DNA of 64,000 nt from Trichopria drosophilae (GCA_030407085.1 CM059582.1:67327501-67391500), one strand, 5' to 3'. Shown: positions 1-9,790, counted from the first letter of the stretch. Numbers and translations: made by a program. The notes: generated by a model from the letters alone, not told the origin.

Positions 1-166
1 GACCGTTAACGTCATCTGTTGCCTCTGATGGTGGCTGAATATCGAACACCCCCATAGAATTGACAGGCTGGTGGTGTTGTGCCCTTGGGATGGTGTTGCG
101 GTCTTGTCGTGCTGATGACAAAAATCTTCTGGTAACAACGGCCTTGCGCGCCGTTAGAAATAAAAG
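1..166 (-). CDS. Partial coding exon at the left edge of a putative host gene
   Basis: Read on the minus strand from 166 to 1, one frame stays open for 55 codons and leaves the window. It is immediately preceded (167-168) by AG with a pyrimidine tract, CTTTCTTTTCAG, a strong splice acceptor. The translation begins with hydrophobic, Arg- and Ser-rich residues including RRFLSSARQ and no acidic residue for about 20 positions, which resembles a mitochondrial presequence. The first Met of the frame is at 55-53. A TATA/CCAAT promoter on the same strand lies about 330 bp upstream. I do not recognise the protein. If there is no intron, translation would start at the internal Met. Confidence 0.3.
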
Positions 167-182
167 CTGAAAAGAAAGCGAT

Positions 183-198
183 AGCCCTAAAAAGGGCT
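183..198 (-). other. Six-base-pair stem hairpin with four-base loop
   Basis: On the minus strand the sequence reads AGCCCT-TTTT-AGGGCT, a perfect 6-bp stem with a 4-nt U loop. Its size resembles the histone mRNA 3' stem-loop. The outer pair is A-U instead of G-C, there is no purine-rich downstream element, and a splice acceptor follows at once. It is probably an intronic hairpin. Confidence 0.25.
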
Positions 199-305
199 GA
201 TGTGCGAACGAATAATCAATTCCTTTGTAATAAACGCCCAAGGCGATAATCGTTGAATTCTCGTTCCCGAAGTTGAGATGCCTCGATGTTCACATCGCCC
301 CTCGA

Positions 306-429
306 TTCGGAGTTCGGAGTTTGGAGTTCGAAGTTGACGTCTCAAAATTCGGAGTTCGGAGTTTGGGGTTTGAAGTTCGAAGTTGACGTCTCAAAAAAAT
401 CGGAGTTCGGAGTTTGGAGTTCGAAGTTT
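306..429. repeat. Short tandem repeat, about three units of 42-51 bp
   Basis: TTCGGAGTTCGGAGTTTGG recurs starting at 306, 348 and about 399. Each copy is followed by a GTTCGAAGTT element, and two copies also carry GACGTCTCAAAA. The array sits in the transcribed leader predicted from the minus-strand promoter. Confidence 0.8.
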
Positions 430-496
430 CAGCTTGGCGGTGGTTGTACCAGGATTTTCCGACTTCCTCTCGTTCCGGTGTCTCGTTCAGGACTAA

Positions 497-610
497 GCAC
501 TGCGCGTGACAATACGCCGTCTTATATAGTCCGCGAATAAATATTAGCGCGCCAATCAGCGCACACTACTTCTGTCCTTGTCTCGCGAAACGGACCAACG
601 CCGCACCAAT
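497..610 (-). promoter_or_regulatory. Minus-strand TATA promoter with two CCAAT boxes
   Basis: On the minus strand TATATAAG lies at 528-521. A CA-containing start region (GCAGTGC) lies about 27-30 bases downstream, near 501-497. Two CCAATCAG motifs (plus-strand orientation) lie upstream at 552-559 and 606-613. The surrounding 540-630 is GC-rich relative to the AT-rich DNA beyond 640. This spacing is typical of a RNA polymerase II core promoter and fits transcription towards position 1. Confidence 0.45.
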
Positions 611-660
611 CAGAGAGCAGATTAGATCGTATGATTTTGGTAAACAATTTTTTTTTTGAG

Positions 661-1422
661 CGCGTTAATTTAATGAATTATAATTTCGCATTAAATAATT
701 CTAACTAAAAATCTTTCGTTTTGTATTTTATGAAACGGAGACGAATAAAATATTACTTCACGATTAACTAATATTTTGTAACGATATATTCGGAAACAAT
801 ATTTTCGAACCTTTTCAAATCTTCGTTAGCGCAATGTTTTGTTTTTATTGTTATTGGTTTCGGAGTAATCGTTTCGGCGTTCGAATGTTTACTTTTGGAA
901 GTCGATTTAACTGGAATTATACTTTAGTGGAATAATTAATTTTCTAAAATAAAATATAGTAATTCCGCTACAAGTATTGAATACTCACTTTTTAAAGATG
1001 ATGTCCTGGTTTGGCTGGCGAAGATGCTGGAGTTGCTACCGTGATATTCGTATATGTTACGTTTTTTTACTTTGTGGCAGTTGTAATTATACTTGTACTC
1101 CCTCCAACTCGGAAAACTTCGGGCTCGATACACGGGTGGGAACGATAGATTTCTTGAAAAAGTAAGTTTGCTTCAATTCCTGTTTCCAGCCTCTATATTT
1201 TGTAATAAGTTGTCTTCTGTATCGTGATTGGTTCCTTTATTTTAATGGATATGTTTGACCGTGAAAAACGAGCGTGTGTCGTAGAACGTGCGGGATCAAA
1301 ATATCTAACTATAGTTACTTCAAAAATTACTTAACATTTTGTTACTGTTGTTTGGCCTAACAATAATATTTATACATGCTGTGAGAACAGGATTATCGCT
1401 AATTGACATTTGTTTTTTCTTA
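661..1422. other. AT-rich non-coding stretch
   Basis: No supportable gene. The longest open frames are short and lack recognisable composition. There is a donor-like GTAAGT at about 1161. Confidence 0.5.
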
Positions 1423-1655
1423 ATTATGAGAAATGACATATTTAGATCCTACGGGGGACTCATGCGACATTAAAAATTACAAATTTGTTTCATCCGATAG
1501 ACAGCGTAATTATGAAAATAGCCATATATAGATCCTACGGGGACCCATCCGACTTTAAAAATGACAAAATTCTTTGACCCGAGAGACTACGTAGTTATGA
1601 AAATAGCCATATGTAGATCTTACGGGGGACCCATGCGACATCAAAAATTACAAAA
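1423..1655. repeat. Tandem repeat of about 86 bp, 2.7 copies
   Basis: The core AATTATGAAAATAGCCATAT followed by a TAGATCCTACGGGG block recurs at about 1423, 1509 and 1593. The third copy ends exactly where the Mutator-like coding homology begins, so this is probably part of the same element or a rearrangement junction. Confidence 0.75.
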
Positions 1656-2259
1656 AAGCTGTGCTTACTCATCACGATTCTGTGCCAGACATGAAGAATG
1701 CAATTCTAGCCTCATTTTATCACAAGTGTTCCACCGATGCTAAGCCACAACACCAGTATTGTCCAGCCGGAGCAGATCCATGGTGCGCTTATCAAAAGGG
1801 AGTAGCTACAAAACAGAATTACAACCATCTTCCAGCCTTCGATCAGGAAATTCAAGATCTTTTACAGCTAATTTATGAAGAACTAACCCGCGAAAAGTTG
1901 CTCGAGAGATGTTTAGGGGCTAACACGTAAAACAATAACTTATATGTTTGGAACATAGCCCCTAAACATAAGTTTGTTGGAAAAAAACGCTTGAAATTGC
2001 TGCTCTCAGTGCTGCTTGCATTTTCAATGAAGGGCTATCACCCATATTAAAAGTAATGGAAGTTATGGGTGTCAGAATCGGTCCGGAAGCAAGGCACTTT
2101 GCTGATAGGGCCAACAGCAGACGTGTTGATCGAGCTGAGCTAGAAGCTACTGAAGCGTCTAAGGAACACAGAACTGCTTTAAGAATTGCAAGATTTCTTG
2201 AGAATTATGCTTACGAATACCAGGCAGGAGATGCGTATGAAGCTGGAATGGATATGTGA
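1655..2259 (+). pseudogene. Mutator-like transposase C-terminal fragment (broken)
   Basis: The translated fragment matches, from memory of the family, the C-terminal part of the Mutator-like transposase common in insect genomes. It contains the DMKNAI segment, a Cys/Trp region (YCPAGADPWCAYQ), the YEELTREKLLERCLG block and a downstream segment IAALSAACIFNEG. The expected Gln codon after the LERCLG block is a TAA at 1927-1929. A frameshift near 1980-1983 separates it from the downstream block, which then stays open to 2259. The N-terminal two thirds, including the catalytic core, are absent. No terminal inverted repeats were found. Confidence 0.7.
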
Positions 2260-3556
2260 GTAAAATTCACTTTTTAAAAGAGTAAAAAGTAAATTACCCA
2301 TCTACGAATCAGATGAGTTTAAGCAGCCATTTTCAAGACAGCCATTTTGAAAAAAATTTTTTTTTTTCAAGTAATTTTATATATGTGCTTTCATATGTAA
2401 AAAATTCATTACTCAAAATGTTTTGTACTATAAATAAAACGTATTAAAAAAAAATACGTTTTTTGGAGTAAGCTGGCCTAAAGAGAGTGATTCGCAAAAC
2501 GTAGACAGACATTGTATCCAGAAACTTATTATTAACTTATTCTAGATATTCGGATTGGTATTGGTCTACTGATCGTACGTGTTTATATTTTTCAGCTATT
2601 TGCTATTGTAATTTATATTTTCCGCGATGTAATTAGTAAGGGGGTTTTTCTGCTAATCGTTAGAATATATTCGACCTAGAACTTAGTTTCCTTTGGAAAT
2701 TTGCAATTTAGAAAACTCAAAAAGTGTTGGCGAAAAATATTAATATAAATATGCATATTGTTGAATCTAGAACTGGTTTGGATTTTTTACTTTAGTTAAG
2801 CATATGTGTGCACCTTCTTTTGTCCTTGGTGTCGTTATCCGTATTTTGAGGTTTTTATCACTTTCAGGAAGGTAGACGGTAAGTTACCATGCGTACTTCT
2901 TTTTATCCAAGCTATTTTACATGGGCTGTGTTTCGTTACGTAGAAAAATTAGAAAGATTGAATTTTCTTGGAGTATTTTCGTGCAAATGAATAAATTACT
3001 AAATTACGTTAACGATCAATTGCGCGTGTTCTTATTTGTATATTTTTGATAGTTAAAAATATGATTTTCTCAATGTTGTCGTGAGAATGAATTTGGCTTT
3101 CAAGGTTTTCCTGTAACTCTGAATCATCTTTCTAGCTTATCTACGCGTATGTTAATTTGAGTGTTGTTAGTATATGTTAGATGATCGTTTTTAGTTCTGG
3201 GTAGCATAGTGGTTTGGTATTAGTAATATGTGGGTTCACCTGAAAATAAGATTGTGCCGTTACGCAAGGACGTAAAACCCCCCTACTTAGTTGAAAGTTG
3301 GCTCTCCAATTTTCGTAAAAGAAATTAATTGATAGTTAATCTGGTTCCCTGAACTATCGAGTATTTCTACGGCCCTAATATATTTTATCGAAACGCACGG
3401 TGTTATACAATATTGTGTTTCGTAATTCACAGTGTTACAATTATTGTGTTGTGTTTTATTGTTGCTATATTAAATACATTTCTGTTTTACATTATAACAT
3501 TTTGTGTTTAATGGAATGTATGGTATTGTCGCAAACAGTGTGGCTGTTCTAGAGTA
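2260..3556. other. Unique-looking non-coding DNA
   Basis: No open frame of coding character. Polypyrimidine/AG and GT signals are scattered, one pair enclosing only 11 nt at 2868-2878. I see nothing I can annotate. Confidence 0.5.
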
Positions 3557-3940
3557 CTGCCGTACCCCGGAAGAAAAGTCGTATCTCCATTTTCGGTGAA
3601 ATTGGGACAAAATTATATTTATATTCCTTATAATGCAATGCATTATTTCCTGAAAGAAAATATCTGAAATATTTGTTATTAGCTACAAAAAAAAGAAAAA
3701 TACTTTTATTAGAAATACACTATTTCTGGTATAATTTGGCTAAAAGAGCCGCAAATCCAAAAATGAATGTATTTTATTAAAAAATCATATCGGAAGATTC
3801 CTTGTATAATGAAATACGCTGTATATTTTCTAAAATTAATCGTTAAATTGAGTAATTTAGTTTTTGGTTAGAATCGGTTTATTGGCGATACGTCAAAATC
3901 TAAAAAATGGAAATACGACTTTTCTTCCGGGGTACGGCAG
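3557..3940. mobile_element. MITE with about 36-bp terminal inverted repeats
   Basis: The left end CTGCCGTACCCCGGAAGAAA is repeated in inverse orientation at the right end. The match extends about 36 bp with one mismatch, at 3557-3592 and 3905-3940. Both ends are flanked by AGTA (3553-3556 and 3941-3944), a likely 4-bp target duplication. The 384-bp body is AT-rich and non-coding. Superfamily not assigned. Confidence 0.85.
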
Positions 3941-4516
3941 AGTAGGATATTGTCGCGATAGTCTACATTCTGTCGACAATTATCTTCGAATTTCTTGATC
4001 TTTTAATTCGACGATATGTGTCTGTATGTGTATTTTTTTCTAACGTAGTTTCTTTTTTTAGTAATGATTATTACTATCTAGTACGATTCTTTCCATACTA
4101 TTCGTGTATCGTATTTTGAGAAGAAAGCTATAAGTTATAGAAACACAATCTTACGTTTTTGGTAGGTCTGTGACAAAGTCACGATATTATCTAACGATAA
4201 AATTTCTAGAATGATAATTATAAGTAAGCAATAATAATACGCGTCGTAAGAACGGCAAGTTCTCTCTCGGCAGTGGGAGCGAGAGGCATGCGAGTTGCGC
4301 CGGCCCGAGTAGTAGTAAGAGAAGGACGCTCGATCTCCCCCGTCGATCGCCGGTTTGTTGTGTCGGCGACGGCGTCTCCCATCGTGCGACGAAGAGGCGA
4401 CGATCGGCGAGCTGAACACGCGTGTGTGTATGTGTCCAGGCGCTACACACACTAGCGCGGTATATTACGCACCAAGGCACGATTCAAAATTGAAAGAAAA
4501 TTAGCGAGAGAGGTGG

Positions 4517-4550
4517 AAAATCGTCATCGGTCAGTACCGATGACGATTTT
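4517..4550 (+). other. Perfect 15-bp stem hairpin inside the LTR
   Basis: AAAATCGTCATCGGT, loop CAGT, then its exact complement. The hairpin is conserved unchanged in the 3' LTR at about 10147-10180. An RNA copy would fold strongly, which suggests a packaging or dimerisation structure or a transcription signal. No function can be proved from sequence. Confidence 0.85.
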
Positions 4551-4844
4551 CAAATTTAGTACGGTCGTGATAGCGAGACAATAAGGAGTAAAGAAAATCG
4601 TCGCGTCGGTGGTAGAGTGAACGGTCGTATTTTTTTGTGGTGGTGTGGTGTGGAGTGAGGTGAGGGTGCCAGCAGCAATTGGTGAGAGAGAGTGAGAGAG
4701 AGAAGAAGGTAGCGAGAAAGAGAGAGAGAGGAAGATAGGGCGAGAAACAGAGAGAGACAGGACGAGAAGAAGAAAAGAAAAGGTAAGGCGGCATAGCCGA
4801 AGGATTAAACGAGTAATCATTTAATACCAAAAATTTAACGATTC

Positions 4845-5160
4845 GGACCGGAAGTGGCGAGATAGAGACGGGATACACATGTGATTGTTTTTTTTTGGTT
4901 ATCTGTTGGATGATTGAGGTGATTGAGTATTATACCGGACGTGGCGAAAATCAGGGGAAAATCGAAAAACCGTTTTTTTTTGTAATTAATGAATAGACCG
5001 GAAGTGGCGAAAATCAACGAAAAAAATCAAAAGACCGTTTTATCAACTAACGAATAGACCGGAAGTGGCGAGTTAGAGTTGGAAAATCGTTTTTTTTTAA
5101 ATCATAAATTGTGTTTTGGGGAGATTAAGAAACCGGAAGTGAATGCGAGCAGTTGACGTG
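4845..5160 (+). repeat. Tandem GACCGGAAGTGGCGA repeats in the LTR
   Basis: CCGGAAGTGGCG or a close variant occurs near 4848, 4935, 4999 and 5058, with a shorter CCGGAAGT near 5134 and an inverted CACTTCCGG near 5223. Middle units are about 62 bp long and include a poly-T run. CCGGAAGT is the core recognised by ETS-family transcription factors, so an enhancer role is possible. Confidence 0.7.
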
Positions 5161-5388
5161 GGTTGCGAGGAAGGTAGAGAGGAAGTTTGGGGAGGTGGTG
5201 TGGAAGGTAGGACCGGGAATTTCCACTTCCGGCAACTTGGGCCTAGGAAGATAACAGTCGGACCAGTTTAGCGGAAACCGCATTTTTTGGGTCGCGTCCT
5301 ATAAATAAAAATTTTTGTGTAACTGAGAAATTTATATGTACATGTATTTTTTTTTAAATTAAATAAAGGAAAATTCAACGTTACAAAA

Positions 5389-5406
5389 TGGCGACCGTGA
5401 CAGGAC
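5389..5406 (+). promoter_or_regulatory. Primer binding site, tRNA-Arg type
   Basis: TGGCGACCGTGACAGGAC begins three bases after the 5' LTR. TGGCGACCGTGACA is the form I associate with arginine-tRNA-primed insect Gypsy elements. It would prime minus-strand DNA synthesis. Confidence 0.75.
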
Positions 5407-6078
5407 GCGGCTAGTGATTGGTCGTGACTGAAATTTAAATAATTAATAATACTTATTTATTAATTTTTATAATTAATTGATTATTTTTTTTAATTATTTA
5501 ATTTTTTTATTATTTAAATTTTTTTTTTAAATTAATTTATATAATTAATTATTATTTTTTAATTATTTTTTTTATTTATTATTAATTTTTATAAATAATT
5601 CAATATTATTATTTATAATTATTTAAATTTTTATTTATTAATTAATGAGTACTTTATACTTTTTTTTAATTAATAATTAATTATTTTTTTTTTTATAAAG
5701 TGTGTAGCGAGAAGTGAGTAGAACGAGTGGGTGATAATAATTCTTTGATAATAGATAATATTTAAAAAAAAAAAAAATTTTTTTTTTGATAAATGTATTA
5801 ATATTAATAATAATTATAATAAATTATAAGTTTATGTGATATATATGTCAATGAAAAAGGTATTTAATAACATTTCATGTATGTTAATAAATTTTAATTC
5901 ACAGCTAGCGAGTAAGAGGGGGAAAGTAAAGTGAGAGGAAAGTAAAGTGGGAGAAAATAAAAGTAAATTCGAAATTTCAAAAGGAAAGGGGGTATAGTCA
6001 GTAGAATCGCGTGTGGTTGATAGAGGGCAGAGTAATTCGAATTGTGTCGTGGAAAAGGAAGGAGTGGGAGTAAACAAA
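5407..6078 (+). other. AT-rich untranslated leader of the Gypsy element
   Basis: About 400 bases (5430-5830) consist almost only of A and T, mostly TTTATTAATTAATT-like runs, followed by purine-rich DNA up to the gag ATG. No open frame. An extreme composition for a retroelement leader. Confidence 0.7.
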
Positions 6079-8601
6079 ATGGCGACTGAGGTGAGTGAGC
6101 ACTCAGTGCGAATGAGGGCGCTGGGGCGGGAGTCGAGAGATGTGAGGTTAATTAAAAATACAATAAATAAATTAAATCTTTCGGGGGTGGAGGAACAGTT
6201 ACAGAGGCACCGCCTTAGTAGAAAAGGACCCGAGAAAATTTTGCGAGACCGGTTGTTGCGAGTGGAGTTACGGATTTTTGACGACTCCCTGGATGTCCCA
6301 TGGTACCCCGATTGGGATGAGAGGGGGGATGAGATACCGGTTACAGCGATTTCACATCTGATGGATGAATCAGAAGAAGATTCGGTACAACGGTATCAAC
6401 GAAAACCCCGAGATAGGCCCAAAAAGGTTCAAGAGGTGTTGGAGAGGGAAGAAGAAGATCGGGAGAGTCTGGGTGAAGCGGCGGGTGGTACCGAATTCGA
6501 TTATACGACGTTGATGGGGGATGGTTTGGGGTCCAATGAGCCCAACATAGCGGTTAGTTCGGTGGCCATCACTATCCCTACTACCACAGTAGCGAAGACT
6601 ACGGTGGTTACTACCACCAGCCATACTTCGGGTGGGATCATAGGTGGCGCGCGGTCCCGAATGAGTAGCGAGGTGCAGTCTAGCGCGTTTTGGTGGGTTC
6701 GGAATTGTGCAGAACAAGGGCTCCCAGGAGGTCCGCCACTGCAATGCATAAATTCAGATATTTCTGTTCCACCCAGAAAATCGGCGTATTTCGCGAATTC
6801 GAAACTAGGAATAGAGACCAATCAACTTGGTAGAATAGAGCGAGAAAGACGGTCAGTCTCCTGGGAAAAGAATGAAAAATATCCAAGGAGCGGAGATCGG
6901 AGAATAGATGCTCCACGTGATTGCGAGAGAGGGAGAGGGGGTAATGGACCGGTTCCACGGTTCCGAGAAGTAGTACCGGAGAGAGAAAATAATACAAATA
7001 GGTATTATGGTAGAGAGGACAATCATGACTATTATCGGGATCATGAAGAAGTGTCAGACCGACGGAGTGTAGCGAGTAGTGGGGGGTCAACGCGAAGCAG
7101 TGTTCGAAGGAGGAGGCTGTTGATGGACTACGAATATTCTAGCGATAGTGAGGATGAAGCTAGGGAACGGGTAGTCCGTCATCAACGTAGGGATAGAGAA
7201 GTGGGCCGTGAGTTGCGTTGTACCAAAACTTTACGAGAGTGGGGATTGAAGTTCGCTGGAGAAGAGAAGGAATCGGCGGAAGAGTTTCTGTCGCGGTTAG
7301 AGGATTGTAGGGAACAATCCGGATTCGACGACCGAGATCTTTTCCGAGCGATTCCACCTATTTTGTATCGTGGGGCGAGTAGGTGGTATCGGACGGCTCA
7401 TTTAGATTTCCGAACGTGGCGAGATTTCGCGAAGGCGTTTCGGAAGTTTTTCATTGGCGAAATAAATGAGGAAGATTTAGAGGACGAGTTGAAAAATCGA
7501 ACTCAAGGAAAAAGGGAGTCGATTGGTCAATTCGTCTCCTGTTTCCGACACATCGTGAGCCATTTCAGAAGGCCCCCGTCAATAGATAAACAACTGCGGA
7601 TCGTTTTCCGGAATCTCACGCCTGAATATCGGGCCTATTTAGCCGAAAAAGAGATTACCGATTTTGCGAGTTTGGAGAAATGGGTTGGGCGGTTTGAGAA
7701 ATTGAAAGAGATGGATCGCCGATTCCGCGAACCTCCTACCAAGGATAAAACTAGATTGCCTGGTAGTGCCTACGTGTGTACGACGTCCACGTTGCGAGTC
7801 TCTGCTCTGGATGAGGAAGATGGTCGGGTGGTGAAGAATATTGCGAGTGTGGTAGTTGCGGAACCGCGGTCGACCCAAGGGATGCGGGCGCCGAAAAACC
7901 AGCCGAAAAAGGGGAAAAAGGAAAGTTCCCCAAAACTCAGACCCCCGTCCCCAGACACTGTGGACGTGCAGGTGGCCGAGGAAGTAGGCCCGGGTCGAGG
8001 CCAGAGAACTTCTGGGCAATGGAAGGATGTCCCTCGGTTCCAGCCGGCCACCACGGGTCTGAATAATGCAAGAGCGGTATCGAGGCCCATAGGACCGTTG
8101 GTTCAATACTCTCAAAGAGTTGAAACCCCGAGTTATGGGCCAACACCTAATCGGAGGTCCTGGTCTAACGGTCCGGGGGCAGGACAGTCGTGGAGGGAGT
8201 CACGAGAATTTCCGAACGGGCCAGGAAATTCGGCAATGGTCGGGGCTTGTTTCCATTGCCAGATGGTGGGACATAGAGCTGCGGCATGTCCTAGACGGCC
8301 ATGCTTCACATGCCAGCAACCTGGGCATCGAGCCTCTCAGTGCCCTAATCGAAAATGCTTCGGATGCCAGCAGACTGGACATATAATATTAAATTGTCCT
8401 AACCGCAGGAGTGAATTCGCTACTCCGTGGAGGGGGGCGTCAGGTCCTCCCACTACGGTGGAGCGGTGTCAGGTATGCGGGACAGAAGGGAATCCGTTCC
8501 AAACCTGCCCGACATGCGCTCCACTGCGACAACAGTGGGGAAACGCGAGGGCCGGAGGGTGCAGGAACCCCGCGTCCTCCCCGGCCGATCAACAGGGGTA
8601 G
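6079..8601 (+). CDS. gag: Gag polyprotein, intact 840 residues
   Basis: ATG at 6079 in good context (ACAAAATGG) is preferred over a GTG further upstream. Residues about 20-55 form a helix-turn-helix-like segment with the pattern of a SAP motif (NLSGVEEQLQRHRL...KILRDRLLR). Residues about 90-370 are acidic, Ser/Arg-rich and low complexity. Residues about 383-520 match the retrotransposon capsid (Retrotrans_gag) pattern, with WYRTAHLDFRTWRDFAKAF. Residues 724-775 carry three CCHC zinc knuckles, CX2CX4HX4C, starting CFHCQMVGH, CFTCQQPGH and CFGCQQTGH, which would bind genomic RNA. There are no stops or frameshifts. It overlaps pol, which is in the -1 frame. Confidence 0.92.
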   Translation: MATEVSEHSVRMRALGRESRDVRLIKNTINKLNLSGVEEQLQRHRLSRKGPEKILRDRLLRVELRIFDDSLDVPWYPDWDERGDEIPVTAISHLMDESEEDSVQRYQRKPRDRPKKVQEVLEREEEDRESLGEAAGGTEFDYTTLMGDGLGSNEPNIAVSSVAITIPTTTVAKTTVVTTTSHTSGGIIGGARSRMSSEVQSSAFWWVRNCAEQGLPGGPPLQCINSDISVPPRKSAYFANSKLGIETNQLGRIERERRSVSWEKNEKYPRSGDRRIDAPRDCERGRGGNGPVPRFREVVPERENNTNRYYGREDNHDYYRDHEEVSDRRSVASSGGSTRSSVRRRRLLMDYEYSSDSEDEARERVVRHQRRDREVGRELRCTKTLREWGLKFAGEEKESAEEFLSRLEDCREQSGFDDRDLFRAIPPILYRGASRWYRTAHLDFRTWRDFAKAFRKFFIGEINEEDLEDELKNRTQGKRESIGQFVSCFRHIVSHFRRPPSIDKQLRIVFRNLTPEYRAYLAEKEITDFASLEKWVGRFEKLKEMDRRFREPPTKDKTRLPGSAYVCTTSTLRVSALDEEDGRVVKNIASVVVAEPRSTQGMRAPKNQPKKGKKESSPKLRPPSPDTVDVQVAEEVGPGRGQRTSGQWKDVPRFQPATTGLNNARAVSRPIGPLVQYSQRVETPSYGPTPNRRSWSNGPGAGQSWRESREFPNGPGNSAMVGACFHCQMVGHRAAACPRRPCFTCQQPGHRASQCPNRKCFGCQQTGHIILNCPNRRSEFATPWRGASGPPTTVERCQVCGTEGNPFQTCPTCAPLRQQWGNARAGGCRNPASSPADQQG

Positions 8602-9653
8602 TTAGCGAGGAGTTGTTGGTGCCAGTAGAAGTTGAAGAGGGGATAGCGAGTGAAGTAAATGATGAGGTGAGACTAGCGAGTTCAAATGGTGTGAGACCCT
8701 CTCAGGAAGAACAAAACCAGCAACATGAAGGTAGAGTTCAGCAAACGGTAAAGTTATTGATGGGGAGGGGGAATAATAGGTTGGAGAGTAGAGAGATAGT
8801 GAGATGGGGTGAAGTGGAGGAAATAGCTGCGGTAGAAAGTCGTTGTTTTGTCGAGATCGAAATAGGCGGGTACCCATTTGTTGCGATGCATGATCGCGGG
8901 GCAATGGTCTCCATTGTAGGTCCTCGGGTAGTGGAGAAATTCAGAGATAGACTTAAACCGACGAAATCGACAATGCGAAGTGTGTCAGGGGAAGTAAGCC
9001 CGTTTCTGGGAGTGTTAGTTGTGCAGATGGAGATTGATGGTAATACCCAACAAGTTGAGCTTAGAGCTACGGAAAGGATCACCTCAGATATCATATTAGG
9101 GATGGATTTCGCGAGCGTGTTTGACTTAGATGTGCGACAAGGGCGACGGCAGTGGCGAGTGTTTGAGGGTCCCTGGCATACCTTTATCGAACGACCCACC
9201 GGGCAACCCACAATTCATGCGGAGTGCGCCGGAATTAGCGAGTTGGATGATTATCAAGAGAAGAGGGTAGTCGAGTTAGTTGCGAGTATCATGAAAGGGA
9301 GTGAGAAAACCGCCGGGCTAACTCCTCTAACGGAGCATCATATCAAAGTGGAGGAAGCGACACCGATTAAGCATCGACCACGTCGTATGTCCCCCATAAT
9401 GCTGCAAAAAGCACAACAGGAAGTGAGAGAGTTAGCGGAGAAAGGGGTTATCGAAAGATCCTCTAGTGATTGGAGTAGCGCGCCGGTGATAGTGAAGAAA
9501 AGCGATGGGTCGATCTGGATGTCCATCGATTATCGGGATTTGAATGCAGTCACTCGAAAAGATGCATATCCGATTCCGAACTGGGAGAGGGGTCAGGATA
9601 ACTGTCGAATCGGGAGGAAGAGGAGAGAGATTAGCGAGACAGTGGGAGATTAG
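8427..9653 (+). pseudogene. pol: Pol: aspartic protease and truncated reverse transcriptase
   Basis: This frame is -1 relative to gag and overlaps its last 175 nt, so programmed -1 frameshifting is expected; it has no ATG of its own. The protease region runs from about 8820 to 9190, with the flap/end motif ILGMDF. Its catalytic triplet, normally D-[ST]-G, reads D-R-G (8892-8900, MHDRGAMVSIV). The reverse transcriptase start follows (RDLNAVTRKDAYPIPN) and breaks off at about 9581. The last 23 codons, beginning WERGQ, are unrelated to RT and come from the 3' end of the element after the deletion. No polymerase active site, RNase H or integrase remains. Confidence 0.88.
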
Positions 9654-9778
9654 CGAGAGGAGTAGCGAGAAGGAGGATGTGGCGAGCGAAAAGACAGAAG
9701 AGAGAAAATAGCAGAGGACTGGGAGATGAGTCTTTAAAAATGAATAATAAACGAAATATCCAAGGGATATTCCGGTTT

Positions 9779-9790
9779 AGGGGAGGGGAT
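9779..9790 (+). promoter_or_regulatory. Polypurine tract
   Basis: AGGGGAGGGGAT abuts the 3' LTR at 9791. This is the expected plus-strand primer of an LTR retroelement. Confidence 0.85.

Larger units (their letters stand above)
4169..5385 (+). repeat. 5' LTR of the Gypsy element (1217 bp)
   Basis: Matches 9791-11027 almost throughout. It contains a perfect 15-bp inverted repeat (4517-4531 and 4536-4550), a (GA)-rich stretch around 4683-4760, a tandem block around ACCGGAAGTGGCGA, and AATAAA signals at 5304-5309 and 5362-5367 close to the end. TG...CA termini. Confidence 0.95.

Noticed and set aside
2868..2878. 11-nt microexon bounded by TTTCAG and GTAAGT
   Set aside because: Splice consensus this short occurs by chance in AT-rich DNA. 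No neighbouring coding exon supports it.
4524..4878. Minus-strand frames through the LTR and its copy at 10155-10509
   Set aside because: Composition follows the GA-rich low complexity of the LTR (Leu/Ser-rich peptides). They are shadows of non-coding sequence.
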